From contig JAPEHQ010000010.1 of NCBI GenBank assembly GCA_027405735.1, positions 310,001 to 374,000 of the forward strand: DNA of 64,000 nt. The letters are read 5' to 3'. Under the pieces are notes generated by a model that did not search any database, was not told the origin of the DNA, and saw only the letters and a list, made by a program, of their open reading frames with translations. Source of the stretch: Mucor racemosus. Lineage: Eukaryota > Mucoromycota > Mucoromycetes > Mucorales > Mucoraceae. Of the stretch, positions 35,547 to 47,879 are shown one piece after another; position 1 is the first letter of the stretch, and each line of letters opens with the position of its first letter. Position numbers and translations under genes: made by a program.

Positions 35547-36539
35547 AAAAGATTTTTCGCTGAATATACCATTACATTTATATTATAAATACGCCCCCCC
35601 CCCTTCTCACATTCACACTCACACAAAAAACACCTCACATTATACATATATCATACACAAATCCTCACATTTCATAGCATGTATTAGTATTATTTTTATA
35701 CCAACATTTTTTGTAATAGTAAACCTTTTTTTCCTGAAACAAAACTATCATCAGGTCATTGATTAAGAAAAAAAAACCTGAAACCATAAATTTTTTGATT
35801 TGCTGAAGTTTAAAAAATGTAAACAGAAAAATTCAACTTCTTTAACCTTCACACATATTTGAAACTATTTTGTTCTAAAGGCGTATATATTATACTATAA
35901 TGACGATGTAAACAAATACGACTAAAAAATAAAATAGTAGTTCGTTGTACATAACTGCAATTCATATTTTTGAACTGATTTCTTGAATTGTTTTGGTTGA
36001 GCGACTTGACATGCCACAAATATTAACTTTACACTGTTTATTCCATTTGCATCGGAGAGGTCAATCATATAACCCTATCTTTAATGACTCCAAGATTTGG
36101 TATCTCGACGATCAACTTCCAAATGCTGACTGTCAGAAAATTAAGCTTTTAATTTCTTTTTCGAGTTTTCTTCCACTTTGCAGATCTCAGTTGAAAACGA
36201 AACAAGACTATGTAGTCGTAGGGTCAATGGAACGATAAATTTACATTAATTACAACTGTAACACTTTCTCATTAAGCGGACTTGGTCAAAAGCAAGCTGT
36301 GTTAACATGTGCATCCACTAATAACCTTATCATTTCAATACCATAAAAAGAAACAGCAAGATTTATGCTACAAAACTAAATAACTCTGCACTAAACAGCT
36401 TCAGATACCTGTATATACCGTACCTTGAACACCGAAAAAATCATATAAATGGGCCATATTGTGCTACCAGTTCCTGAAATCATTTTGTTTCTCGAAATTA
36501 GGTGAAATTAGGTGAAATTCGATGCTTTTCTCCTTGAAA
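35547..36539. other. 3' flank of ZIP and gene-free DNA
   Basis: A C-run (35593-35601) and CA-rich tract follow the ZIP stop. An open frame around 35993-36238 lacks any family signal and sits beside repeat Rpt-1, so it is not called a gene. Confidence 0.45.
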
Positions 36540-37570
36540 AATACGCCTGACTTTTCATCACTGCTCAGCTTTTTTTTCACTAAATAACACCAAGAAAAAA
36601 TTATATGCAAATGTACCTGAGATGGTCTATTTTAATCCAAAAACAAGTATCTGGAAATATCCTATTTTTTGCAGTTGGTATAACTTTTTCAGTGCTAATG
36701 TTTCAAATTTTTACCACTAGTTCACTGTTAAAATCAAAAACTTTGAGCATTCATATCTCTACAAAACATTAAGCTATACTGATAATTTTCAATAATAAAA
36801 CTTACTTGTTTTAAAGTGTTCTATAACATATATTAGTATAAAAAAATTCTGAACACTTTTATTTTTTTTTCATTTTTTTGACATTTTTCTAGCAAATTTC
36901 AAAATATTCCTTAAATTGAACAGCCCTTTTTTTTTATTCATGTCGTCAACCTTGTTGAGCTCTCTTGGATCCAATTTAGTTTTTTTAAAAATATTGATTT
37001 TTCGTGGAGATATTCTCAAAAATGTGTATAAAGAGATACCTTTGTTTCCAGCTTCAATTTTCCCCCTTGTATACCCTTATCCCAAATTCTGAATTTGAAA
37101 AAAAATTGACAAAAATCTTGCTTTCTCTACGAAAAATGCAGCTATAAGGTTTAGCAATGGCTTAATCGATAGGTAATTTTGCTGTGCATCATCTACATTA
37201 CTTAAATTTCAAATATACTTATAAAAAATGATGTGCATATTCAAAAAACCTCTAAAATTTTAATTGCATTTTGCGCAAAATTTAATGTGGAATATTTGTC
37301 TGAATCTTATTTAGATAGATGCAGAATTTAAAACTCTACAAAAACCATTTAATACGCTAGGTAGACTTACTTTGCAGATCATGAGCATTAGAACGAATTT
37401 ATTTTTTTGATCATTTTTTGATGGATTTAACATATCAATTTTGGAACTCAGTTCTCATATGTTTAAGCTGTAATATGGACAAGTATTAAGATTATTTTAA
37501 CAAGAAATTACTATTTTTGCTGAAGCAATAATTGTAAAGTAGCTTTCGGTTGAACCTATCTTTTTGTTAC
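36540..37570 (+). repeat. Dispersed repeat Rpt-1, copy B
   Basis: Closely matches 58360-59355 and the reverse of 61366-62360, starting with the shared box cgcctgacttttcatc/aataacaccaagaaaaaatt and running through the gagctctcttgga box to the gtaaagtagcttt box near 37546. It stands alone here, not as an inverted pair. Non-coding. Confidence 0.85.
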
Positions 37571-37759
37571 TACGTCTACAGGTACAGGTTATTATAAATA
37601 TGGTTATTTATAAGATAATGGATTTGTGGTTTGTAATCTTTATTGCTTAAGAAGTCAGATAACTAATCTGTGGTAGGATTCCTGAGTATTCTTATTGTTT
37701 TAAAGTACGATCCAGGAAGCAGGATATGTGAGGTGATATTCCTACATACTGGGTTGTTG

Positions 37760-38825
37760 TGTTTAATATAATACACAATGAATAACCAGAAAATAAAGTT
37801 AAAACTAGATATATGTATAAGTATATTTGTAATGATCTATAATTTTGGACTAACAACAAAGGTGGATAATATGCTTATAGATATTATTTTTGCTATTATA
37901 AATTTGTGATCACTGGATTGATGAAGGTTGGTGTTCTTATTTGTAAATTAGATATTTATTAGTGAATAAATATAAGTAAAGGGAGTGTAACAAGACAGAT
38001 AAATCTACAAGGGATCATGTAATGATTTCCTTGTAGTATTTATATAAGGAATGAGGCAAGGTTTTGCATGAATGAAACTGAAATGTTTTACTCATTACAG
38101 TATTGTAGGTAAAAAGATAATGATTTATCTCGAAAGACATCAGGATTGAGAGTTTATGGATACATATAATCTTATTTATAGAAAGAATAATAATAAAGAC
38201 TAGTAACATTTATCATGAAGAACGTAGGCTTTATTACTAGAAAAACTAATGGTAAAAGAAAGAACCAACAGCTTCTAGGTCTTGGTTTAAAAGACTATTT
38301 ATAAAAATTGCATTTCAATATGAGTTAGAAATGGAATTGACTTCAAAATTGGCTGTTTAATATTCTCTAAAACCGACAAGGATTTGGAATGTTTATATGT
38401 TTTGAAAGCGCGGATACAGAGTCTACAATACAGAGTGTATGACTGATTTCATAATCTTGAGGAACTAGTTGATTACAACATGATGATATAATTAAATTGA
38501 CCAGAGCAAGCTTAGTAGAATACGACCAAATTAAGTACATAGAATAATATTTATGCTTGATTAACTTTAGACGGTGAATGTTAAAACAAATAGAATAGCT
38601 GAACTCCATTTCCAGGAGCGAATTGATGATTGGCTCAACTGCAAAATTTCAGGCCACACCATTTCATCATAGACTAAATGTAACATTAACAAAATGAAAT
38701 AAAAGTGCAATACATCATTATAACCTCATACTCATTACTCTATGAAGCTAAGAATCATGTCTAAATAATCCTTTGAGCACTTCTATTAGTAATAAATGTA
38801 TATAGTTTAGTCTATATCCTAAACA
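37760..38825 (+). mobile_element. Solo-LTR-like element, family B, copy 1 (split by LTR-A)
   Basis: Begins TGTTTAA and ends CCTAAACA, with TG...CA ends and short inverted TGTTTA/TAAACA termini, and aligns with 47237-47783. It is interrupted at 37828-38099 by LTR-A and has about 230 bp (38150-38380) not present in copy 2. No target duplication is obvious around this copy, so it is probably the older one. Confidence 0.65.
37828..38099 (+). mobile_element. Solo LTR, family A, copy 1 (272 bp)
   Basis: TGTAATGATC at the start and CTCATTACA at the end give the inverted termini TGTAATGA/TCATTACA. Nearly identical (only a few base changes) to 49042-49313. The flanks atatt/gtatt look like a 5-bp target duplication with one change. 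Comparison with the empty homologous site near 47296 (gagtatattgtagg) supports insertion here. No internal gag-pol region remains. Confidence 0.85.
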
Positions 38826-38888
38826 AATTTAGCTGTATGAAATAAAGCTATTCAAATAATGTGCTGTGTCATATACTAATATACATAG

Positions 38889-39040
38889 TGCAATGGAATT
38901 ACATACTAAAAAAAAAAGCTTGGCAATAATAAAATAATCTAATTTTCAAGTGTCATTCATAAAAATATGATTCCTCTTGAAATGTGCGTGAACAACAATA
39001 ATAAACAAACGTTTCAATTGAACACAATAACAAACACATA
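38889..39040 (+). repeat. Short dispersed repeat (about 150 bp), copy 1
   Basis: Matches 51378-51535 from tgca(a/g)tggaattacatacta to caattgaacacaataacaaac. Non-coding; ends unclear. Confidence 0.7.
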
Positions 39041-39274
39041 TCATTACGATCGACCTGTGCTGCACAAGATGATTTCATTGTGCTCAGGTGAGCTTCACAC
39101 GATAGCCTGAGCTGTTGTACACACTAAATAATGGCTAAAAAAGATAACAAGATGACATGAGCACAGCAAAAGAAACTGCTTACGAGCACAATGCTAAGAC
39201 TGTATGTGCAGAATTACAGATTCTGCCAATGTGCATGATATGAATCCCATGTTTGCATAATAGTAGAATCGCCC

Positions 39275-41718
39275 ATAAGCATATCATCAATCCCTATTTG
39301 TGCATAATAATAAAATCTGATCATGAATATAATAAGCTGATCGTATGGGCACAAATTGGTTTGTACATGAGCATCGTGCCGTTCTCAAAATTCTATTGCA
39401 TTTTTTTTTTACTGGAATGGGTTTTTAAATTATATTTGTTTTTATTAATATAAATGATAGACAATATAATTCAATACTTTGTGATGTAGAGCAATACATG
39501 CAAGAACCAATATATTTACGATTATCATCATCATTTGTAAATATGTTTATTATAGCTATAATGTTTACAGCAACAATGGTTTCTGCTCGAGTATAAAATT
39601 AAGTAACACCTCTTGCTTAAATTTATGTGCAAGCCAAATCTAAGATCACATATGTTACTTTATCACATAAAATTTAAACAAATTAACCATCTTTAAACTT
39701 ATTATTTTAGTTTACGATTATTTTCAGCTGCAAAAAGATTTGTTTTTAAGTATAGTTACGATCAGAATCATAGTTATTAGACAAGACATCAGATTATTCT
39801 TTTTTTTTCTATATCACCTAAAATTTTATCACTTTTCTGAACCATTTCATGGGTTTGTAGCCAGTTCTAGCTTTTCATTGAGTAGATATAAATATCATTG
39901 TTGCCTTCGATTTGATCTGGTAATCCAGAAATACATCCAAAACAATACAGTAGTAAATAATGCTATTTGATCTTAGAATGCAATTAAATAAAAATATCAG
40001 TCTCTAATATAAACTGCTACCGATATAAAAAACATTAGTCCCTTATGTTAGCATGCATATTCAGATAAAAGAAAAGAATACCAGCTTGATAGTCTGATAT
40101 GCCTTATCAAACGGTAAATAACATCTTTGGAATATGAGAATAAAAAGAGAGAAACAACGCACGTAGAAAAGGATTTTCAAGGCTTTACCTTATTTAGCGC
40201 AATTAAAACCCTGCTCAATTGCACATTTCAGCCAATGTAAAAGCAGCATTACAGCGCCTGAACTATAAACTAAGCAAAATAGACAATATCTGTTACTATA
40301 ATAGAAACATATAATTTTCTACTAGAAAAACCGGCTGTCATATCACAGATTCATTAAAAAATTGCAAAAGCGAGCCCGAAGAGCAACGCCGTAATTGAGC
40401 ATAGCAAGATTGAACGGCTAAGTCTCTTATACTATGGGATATATCTAAGTTTTAAATAAAAAAGCGGTTTTTTTTAAACTTTTCTTATATTTAACCACAT
40501 ACAACCTGAAAATTAAGACTTTGTAGCGGACATTTTCGGGGCTCATTTTACCCTTACCAACACTCATGATTTTTATCAAAAAACAGAAAAATCAAATTTT
40601 GATACCAAAATCAACGTTTAAATATACTACATTGTGAGAGAAAATTGTAGCCATGATTAATACACATTTTATAAAGACTTAATATTAAATGTTAAATAAT
40701 GAAACTTAGTATTTTTGGCCCAAAAACGGTTTTTTGATTAAAGGATTTTCATGTAATATTTTGAAATAAAAATGCTTGTTATTTTTTATTGAGCAAATAG
40801 AGCGCCAAATGTTGTATCTGTGTATATTTTTTGTTTTTATAATTGGTAGTATAATTCGCTCTAGATTTGCAAAATCAGAAAAAAAAAATTAAAAAATGTC
40901 AAAATTGATGATCTGGACAAAAATAATTTTTGAAATTAATATTCCGCTTATAAGCCTTGTAAGTCTTAAAAATAAGAGATTTCATAATACTTGAGAACTT
41001 TTTCAAGAATCTACGATGCTGTACCCACTTGATTCAAGCTTATTACTGTAAATCTTTATACATTTTAATATTGTGTGGTAGTTTATTTGATGATAATATA
41101 GTCTTACTTTATAATTATTGCGTTAGAGGTGATTTACATTACGTTTTTTTACTCTTACCTCTCCAATATCATAAACATAAACGTGGCCATCACTGGAACC
41201 TATTACCGCCTTTTTATTCTCTTTGTCCCAAGCCAATTTATTTAATGCTTTACCAGAGCCAATTTACGTACTTGCAAATTGTTCTTCGGTATTTGCATTC
41301 AAATTCCATAAATTAAATTGACTGATTCCATCGACAACAGTAGTATCAAACGTATCGTCAACCCGCCTTATGATAAATTTCAATCTAAAATCAGAAACAT
41401 CCCCCATTGTCATTGTTATAAGCTATAAAAAGCTTGATTTTTAATAATATAACAATTAAATAAAAGACAAAATGTTACTAATCGCATATGGTGAGTATTC
41501 AACATCTAGTTGAGTTTAATGAAGAATGCTTTTGAACCCTTTTGAAAATCCTGAAGCAAACACAACATCTTGATCCTGTAATTTCTATCCATCAAAATGC
41601 TGCCATTTTCACCACCACACAAGGAATGCACCTTTTATCAATCTTGATCTTGTTGTACATTGAGTATCAGTTTTTTACCAGTTGTATTTTCTCTGATTCA
41701 TTGATATTCAGTCATATT
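39275..41718 (+). repeat. Left arm of near-perfect 2.44-kb inverted repeat
   Basis: Pairs base for base with 44028-46471 in reverse. I saw one substitution (c/t near 39287) and one A-run length change (near 40879-40888, 10 versus 9). Open frames inside are identical in both arms simply because the DNA is; they have no family features. The part 40440-41020 is low-complexity A/T sequence. Confidence 0.9.
41159..41413 (-). pseudogene. Dead fragment of cytoplasmic dynein intermediate chain (left arm)
   Basis: Mirror copy of 44333-44587; see that entry. It reads on the minus strand here. Confidence 0.75.
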
Positions 41719-42371
41719 GTTATATTAAACGATAGTCTATTAAATTACAATTTACTAGTATACTGTTGGTAGTTTTTTGTTATTACTTTAAAAACTTGAT
41801 CCTATTATTATCATTATTATTACCGCTGATTATAATTGTCAAACTGATTTATTCATACAGTATATCATATTATTATTTCGCATTGATAGAGATTATACAA
41901 TTGATATTTGCATTTAACACTGGTGAATCGGAAAGTTGGTGTCTGTCTTTAGTTTGATGAATAATGCGTACTTTGGTTTTCCAGTATAATTTATAATTCC
42001 AGGTGTTTCTACTCCTAAAAACTGAATTTCAAAATGCAACTGCCTCTGTTGAATATCACTTGAGTTTCTTCTGTGCTTTGTAGCTCATGTTATACGAACC
42101 CCTATTTTGGCAAATATTGCTTTAAATTCATCCATATTCAATTTTTGTGTTATACAGCTTAATATTAATGTACTAACATTGAGTTTTGTTTTTATCTCCA
42201 TCAAAAATTGGCATGTTTTCCAGTTGATGTCTACTACCAATTTCTAGAAAGCTCTACTATCATTTCCAAAAAGAAAAAATGCACCTTAATTTGCTGCATT
42301 CCCAAGATAGTAAAAATCTGACAAAGACATGTTCACATGTATGGGAATTAAAACTGTAGACCAAAGGAGAG

Positions 42372-42540
42372 TGACAAGCTTAACGGGTAGTGCATGCGCT
42401 ACAAATTGAGTGCGACACACATATTCGTGAGTTCAAACCCGCCAAAGGGGAAGCCCTTTGGTATTAGGGTATGAATTTGGAAAGAGAACCTCCGAAGACC
42501 TTGCTTCTCATCGAATATGAACCTCCTTTTTTTTTTCTTA
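42372..42540 (+). repeat. tRNA-derived SINE-like unit
   Basis: The start resembles a tRNA D-arm (AGCTTAACGGGTAGTGCATG). An exact A-box match (TAGTGCATGCG, 42388-42398) is followed 32 bp later by an exact B-box match (GTTCAAACC, 42431-42439). The unit then has about 90 bp of non-tRNA sequence and ends in a T10 run, a Pol III stop. It cannot fold into a full tRNA. It sits in the spacer of the big palindrome and only one copy is in the window. Confidence 0.5.
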
Positions 42541-43439
42541 GTATGTTTTGCATATGTCCAGCAAATTGTTTCCTTTTTCATTAATGCTGCAGTAAAATAT
42601 GGGTGTAAAAAACGATAAAGAATACTGTTAAAATCCTTCTTTATTAAAATATAGATGATGTGCAATAAAATGGTTATTTTACGTCTCTATTTATATTATT
42701 TGGTGATTATTTACTATCTTGCAATTGCATTGCAATTGTCAACGATTCCATTAATTTTGAGTATAAATGTTGGGTTGTTTGGTTATTGATTTGGTGGATC
42801 AAGAACAGTGTTTTAAATATAGTTTGTCAATCATGCTTTCAGAACAGCCCTTACTTGTTCTACTTGATAAGCATGTACTTTTTGTATCTTTTATTTAGGA
42901 TATCCCACATTACTTTAGTATTTTAGCATCTCTTATTTGAATATTATACCCTTGCTATCTTTATGCAATTGTCTATTTACTATATAGTCTTATCTTTGAT
43001 AGCATGGTTTCAAATGAGATGACATTTAATTTAGGTATTTTATGATGGGAACCTAGCTTAGTTCACTTCAAATGCATATGATATGCATACTGTCGTAGCA
43101 ATTTAGATCTTTTGTTACGCAAATCAAAATAGTATAAATAGCAGATTCAAATGTCAAACTCAATAAACAACGTCTTTTAACTTTTAACTAAATTATCTAA
43201 TTACATTTATTATTATCACGACAATACTAGTAAATTTGGCTGACAAAACCCGGCTCAACTCCAATACAACCAGCATCCATGATGGGTCATTGTACGTTCA
43301 GCCAGTTTGAGAAACAAGTTGGCTACCTGCTACTTACACCTACTAATATCAGCAAGCCCATCAGTTCTTCTCAACGAATATGAATCCAAATGACCTCCCG
43401 TTGCAATGGCAGGTACTTCTAGCGCTGATCCGCAGAATT

Positions 43440-43965
43440 ACAAAAGGTTTAGCCTTGTCGTATATTTCAGGTTTGATAAATACTGTAACACTTAAAAAAG
43501 AATACAACTAAAAGAGAGTGAGTAATGAATCAGTTCTTCAACTGTATAATAAAAACAAGATGTCGTTTATTTAGATATAAAAGTATAGCCTTTATATTAA
43601 TTTGACATTGACATCTTGAGATGTAATTTAAGGCACTATTAAACCATTAGATCTGTTTGATAATAATCTATGAATTGAAATGGATCAATCATAATTTAAT
43701 CGTTCTTTCTGCAGAGCTTGTGAGTTGCTTTGTTTCAATGCTGCGCTAAATGTGCTTAGATGTTGATTTGATAGCTACTTGATTGATTAACCAATGGGAT
43801 GAAATAATATGGTGTCATAATTGAGATCCAAGCGTTCTTGGTAATTACTGGATTAAACTTAGTACGCTAGGAGTTTCTTATATCCGATATCAAGGCTTTG
43901 TACTTCAATACATGTCGTAGTCAATAGACTGTAAGATGTATTGATACTGTAGAAGGTAATAACGT
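43440..43965 (-). repeat. Dispersed repeat Rpt-2, copy 1
   Basis: The minus strand matches 47880-48390 and 60135-60555. Shared words in order are accttctacagtatcaat, gatatcggatataagaaac, accaagaacgcttgga, gattgatccatttcaat and catacttttatatctaaata. Non-coding, about 420-510 bp. Confidence 0.8.
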
Positions 43966-44027
43966 ATAATACTAGATGGAATACAACATATTTATTCTTT
44001 TTTTGGCAATGCTACAAATCATCGTTT

Positions 44028-46471
44028 AATATGACTGAATATCAATGAATCAGAGAAAATACAACTGGTAAAAAACTGATACTCAATGTACAACAAGATC
44101 AAGATTGATAAAAGGTGCATTCCTTGTGTGGTGGTGAAAATGGCAGCATTTTGATGGATAGAAATTACAGGATCAAGATGTTGTGTTTGCTTCAGGATTT
44201 TCAAAAGGGTTCAAAAGCATTCTTCATTAAACTCAACTAGATGTTGAATACTCACCATATGCGATTAGTAACATTTTGTCTTTTATTTAATTGTTATATT
44301 ATTAAAAATCAAGCTTTTTATAGCTTATAACAATGACAATGGGGGATGTTTCTGATTTTAGATTGAAATTTATCATAAGGCGGGTTGACGATACGTTTGA
44401 TACTACTGTTGTCGATGGAATCAGTCAATTTAATTTATGGAATTTGAATGCAAATACCGAAGAACAATTTGCAAGTACGTAAATTGGCTCTGGTAAAGCA
44501 TTAAATAAATTGGCTTGGGACAAAGAGAATAAAAAGGCGGTAATAGGTTCCAGTGATGGCCACGTTTATGTTTATGATATTGGAGAGGTAAGAGTAAAAA
44601 AACGTAATGTAAATCACCTCTAACGCAATAATTATAAAGTAAGACTATATTATCATCAAATAAACTACCACACAATATTAAAATGTATAAAGATTTACAG
44701 TAATAAGCTTGAATCAAGTGGGTACAGCATCGTAGATTCTTGAAAAAGTTCTCAAGTATTATGAAATCTCTTATTTTTAAGACTTACAAGGCTTATAAGC
44801 GGAATATTAATTTCAAAAATTATTTTTGTCCAGATCATCAATTTTGACATTTTTTAATTTTTTTTTCTGATTTTGCAAATCTAGAGCGAATTATACTACC
44901 AATTATAAAAACAAAAAATATACACAGATACAACATTTGGCGCTCTATTTGCTCAATAAAAAATAACAAGCATTTTTATTTCAAAATATTACATGAAAAT
45001 CCTTTAATCAAAAAACCGTTTTTGGGCCAAAAATACTAAGTTTCATTATTTAACATTTAATATTAAGTCTTTATAAAATGTGTATTAATCATGGCTACAA
45101 TTTTCTCTCACAATGTAGTATATTTAAACGTTGATTTTGGTATCAAAATTTGATTTTTCTGTTTTTTGATAAAAATCATGAGTGTTGGTAAGGGTAAAAT
45201 GAGCCCCGAAAATGTCCGCTACAAAGTCTTAATTTTCAGGTTGTATGTGGTTAAATATAAGAAAAGTTTAAAAAAAACCGCTTTTTTATTTAAAACTTAG
45301 ATATATCCCATAGTATAAGAGACTTAGCCGTTCAATCTTGCTATGCTCAATTACGGCGTTGCTCTTCGGGCTCGCTTTTGCAATTTTTTAATGAATCTGT
45401 GATATGACAGCCGGTTTTTCTAGTAGAAAATTATATGTTTCTATTATAGTAACAGATATTGTCTATTTTGCTTAGTTTATAGTTCAGGCGCTGTAATGCT
45501 GCTTTTACATTGGCTGAAATGTGCAATTGAGCAGGGTTTTAATTGCGCTAAATAAGGTAAAGCCTTGAAAATCCTTTTCTACGTGCGTTGTTTCTCTCTT
45601 TTTATTCTCATATTCCAAAGATGTTATTTACCGTTTGATAAGGCATATCAGACTATCAAGCTGGTATTCTTTTCTTTTATCTGAATATGCATGCTAACAT
45701 AAGGGACTAATGTTTTTTATATCGGTAGCAGTTTATATTAGAGACTGATATTTTTATTTAATTGCATTCTAAGATCAAATAGCATTATTTACTACTGTAT
45801 TGTTTTGGATGTATTTCTGGATTACCAGATCAAATCGAAGGCAACAATGATATTTATATCTACTCAATGAAAAGCTAGAACTGGCTACAAACCCATGAAA
45901 TGGTTCAGAAAAGTGATAAAATTTTAGGTGATATAGAAAAAAAAAGAATAATCTGATGTCTTGTCTAATAACTATGATTCTGATCGTAACTATACTTAAA
46001 AACAAATCTTTTTGCAGCTGAAAATAATCGTAAACTAAAATAATAAGTTTAAAGATGGTTAATTTGTTTAAATTTTATGTGATAAAGTAACATATGTGAT
46101 CTTAGATTTGGCTTGCACATAAATTTAAGCAAGAGGTGTTACTTAATTTTATACTCGAGCAGAAACCATTGTTGCTGTAAACATTATAGCTATAATAAAC
46201 ATATTTACAAATGATGATGATAATCGTAAATATATTGGTTCTTGCATGTATTGCTCTACATCACAAAGTATTGAATTATATTGTCTATCATTTATATTAA
46301 TAAAAACAAATATAATTTAAAAACCCATTCCAGTAAAAAAAAAATGCAATAGAATTTTGAGAACGGCACGATGCTCATGTACAAACCAATTTGTGCCCAT
46401 ACGATCAGCTTATTATATTCATGATCAGATTTTATTATTATGCACAAATAGGGATTAATGATATGCTTATT
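44028..46471 (-). repeat. Right arm of near-perfect 2.44-kb inverted repeat
   Basis: Reverse-complement partner of 39275-41718; identity is close to complete. See the entry for the left arm. Confidence 0.9.
44333..44587 (+). pseudogene. Dead fragment of cytoplasmic dynein intermediate chain (right arm)
   Basis: The plus strand reads VVDGISQFNLWNLNANTEEQ, then a TAA at 44483-44485, then GKALNKLAWDKENKKAVIGS and SDGHVYVYDIGE before a GTAAGA donor. This is the last WD40 blade region of the dynein intermediate chain, where the family has DGxGxxxLWNLNxDTE, then NPALNRVxW and then a GxxxGxxxIYDVGE block. Only about 85 residues are left, with an in-frame stop and unrelated sequence on both sides. 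It looks like a host gene piece carried into a repeat. The intact gene is not in this window. Confidence 0.75.
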
Positions 46472-46931
46472 GAAATGTCAAAAGAGTCTCTATAAATAAT
46501 CTTGCCAGGATATTACACTTTTATTAACAATACATCCTTTGGATGTATTTATATACATTAATTATAACTATTACTAGGGTTTTACTATCTAAGAATATGA
46601 TGTAAGTCAATGATCCACATTGATTTACTGTAACACTAATTATAGACTGTGACCTTGGATGTGAGACAAAGGATGAGTATTGACATAACACTTATGGGCA
46701 ATTCTACTATTATGCAAACATGGGACTAATGTCATGCACACGGACAGAATCTATAATTCTGCACATACAAGCTTTTTGTTGTGCTCGTGTGCAGTTTCTT
46801 TTGTTGTGATCATGTACATCTTGTTATCTTTTTAGCCATTATTCAGTGGGCGCAACAACTCATCAGCAAACAATAGTGTGTAGCCCACCACCTGGACACA
46901 ACAAAATTATCTTGTGCAGTACAGGTCGGCT

Positions 46932-47231
46932 GTAGTGCTTTTATATATAAATCCTTTAAATTTGTGATTTTATGGACTTTTTTTGAATTCAGTTGTATCA
47001 TCTTATACTTTTCGGGTTAAATCCGTTACTAGGCTAATAATGTTGTAGGTTGTATTTATGCTTTACTTAAAATAAGCCTTTGAATAATTAATAGCAATAC
47101 AGTCGAACCTTAATTTTTGTATGAAATATCGATACCTGCATCTTATAGCTGCTTGGAATATTTAAACAACCGCGTCCGGGCTGTCCGATAATTTTTTCTA
47201 GAAATTTAAAGCTTGGAAATATTATTAGATG
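46932..47231. other. Gene-free A+T-rich spacer
   Basis: 300 bp between the palindrome and LTR-B copy 2; nothing recognisable. Confidence 0.4.
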
Positions 47232-47236
47232 GCCGC

Positions 47237-47783
47237 TGTTTAAATATACACAATGAATAACTAGAAAATAAAGTTGAAACTAGATATATTTATTGAGTAT
47301 ATTGTAGGTAAAAAAGATAATGAATCCATCTCGAACGACATCAGGATTCAGGGTATTTATATGTTTTGGAAGCGTGGATATAGAGTCTAGAATACAGCGT
47401 GTATGAAGAATGATATCATAGTCTTGAAGAACTAGTTGATTACAACATGATGATATACTAGATTGGCCAGAGCAGGTTTAGTAGGATACGACCAAGTTAA
47501 GTATATAGGATGTTCATGCTTGATTAACTTTAGACAGTGAATGTTTATACAAATGGAATAGCTGAATTCCATTTCCAGGAACGAGTTCATGATTGGCTCA
47601 CTTCAGGATCTCAGGCTACACCATTTTATCATAGACTACATGTAACATAACTAAATGAAATAAAATTGGCATACATCATTATCACCTCATACTCATTATT
47701 CTATGCTGAGAATCATGTCTAAATAACCCTTTGAGCACTTCTACTAGTAATACATGTACCCAGTCTAGTCTATGTCCTAAACA
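47237..47783 (+). mobile_element. Solo LTR, family B, copy 2 (547 bp)
   Basis: Starts TGTTTAAATATACAC and ends GTCCTAAACA. It is flanked on both sides by the identical 5-bp word gccgc (47232-47236 and 47784-47788), a clean target-site duplication. Matches 37760-38825 apart from the nested LTR-A and a 230-bp length difference. No internal region, so the element recombined to a solo LTR. Confidence 0.85.
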
Positions 47784-47879
47784 GCCGCTTCCGGAGATTT
47801 TTCGGCTTTTTTTTAGATGAGTAACCATTGGCAAAAATATGAATCATATCTATGTTGTATGTCTCCAAGTACCATATGT

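Larger units (their letters stand above)
39051..46931. mobile_element. Large inverted-repeat element / palindrome, 7.9 kb
   Basis: The outer ends are related: CGACCTGTGCTGCACAAGAT at 39051 and the reverse complement of 46912-46931 (CGACCTGTACTGCACAAGAT). The outer 220 bp on each side are diverged (many changes plus a roughly 200-bp insertion at 46472-46680). Inside them lie two nearly identical 2.44-kb arms (39275-41718 and 44028-46471) around a 2.3-kb spacer. No transposase is recognisable in it. It carries dead dynein intermediate chain pieces in both arms. It could be a long-TIR (foldback-type) element, a hairpin-driven inverted duplication, or partly an assembly fold-back. Confidence 0.7.

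Noticed and set aside
35993..36238. 81-codon frame after the ZIP gene
   Set aside because: No motif, odd composition, next to repeat Rpt-1.
41029..41316. Open frame duplicated exactly at 44430-44717
   Set aside because: Identity comes from the DNA inverted repeat; the opposite strand reads as the dynein relic, and the frame itself has no motif.
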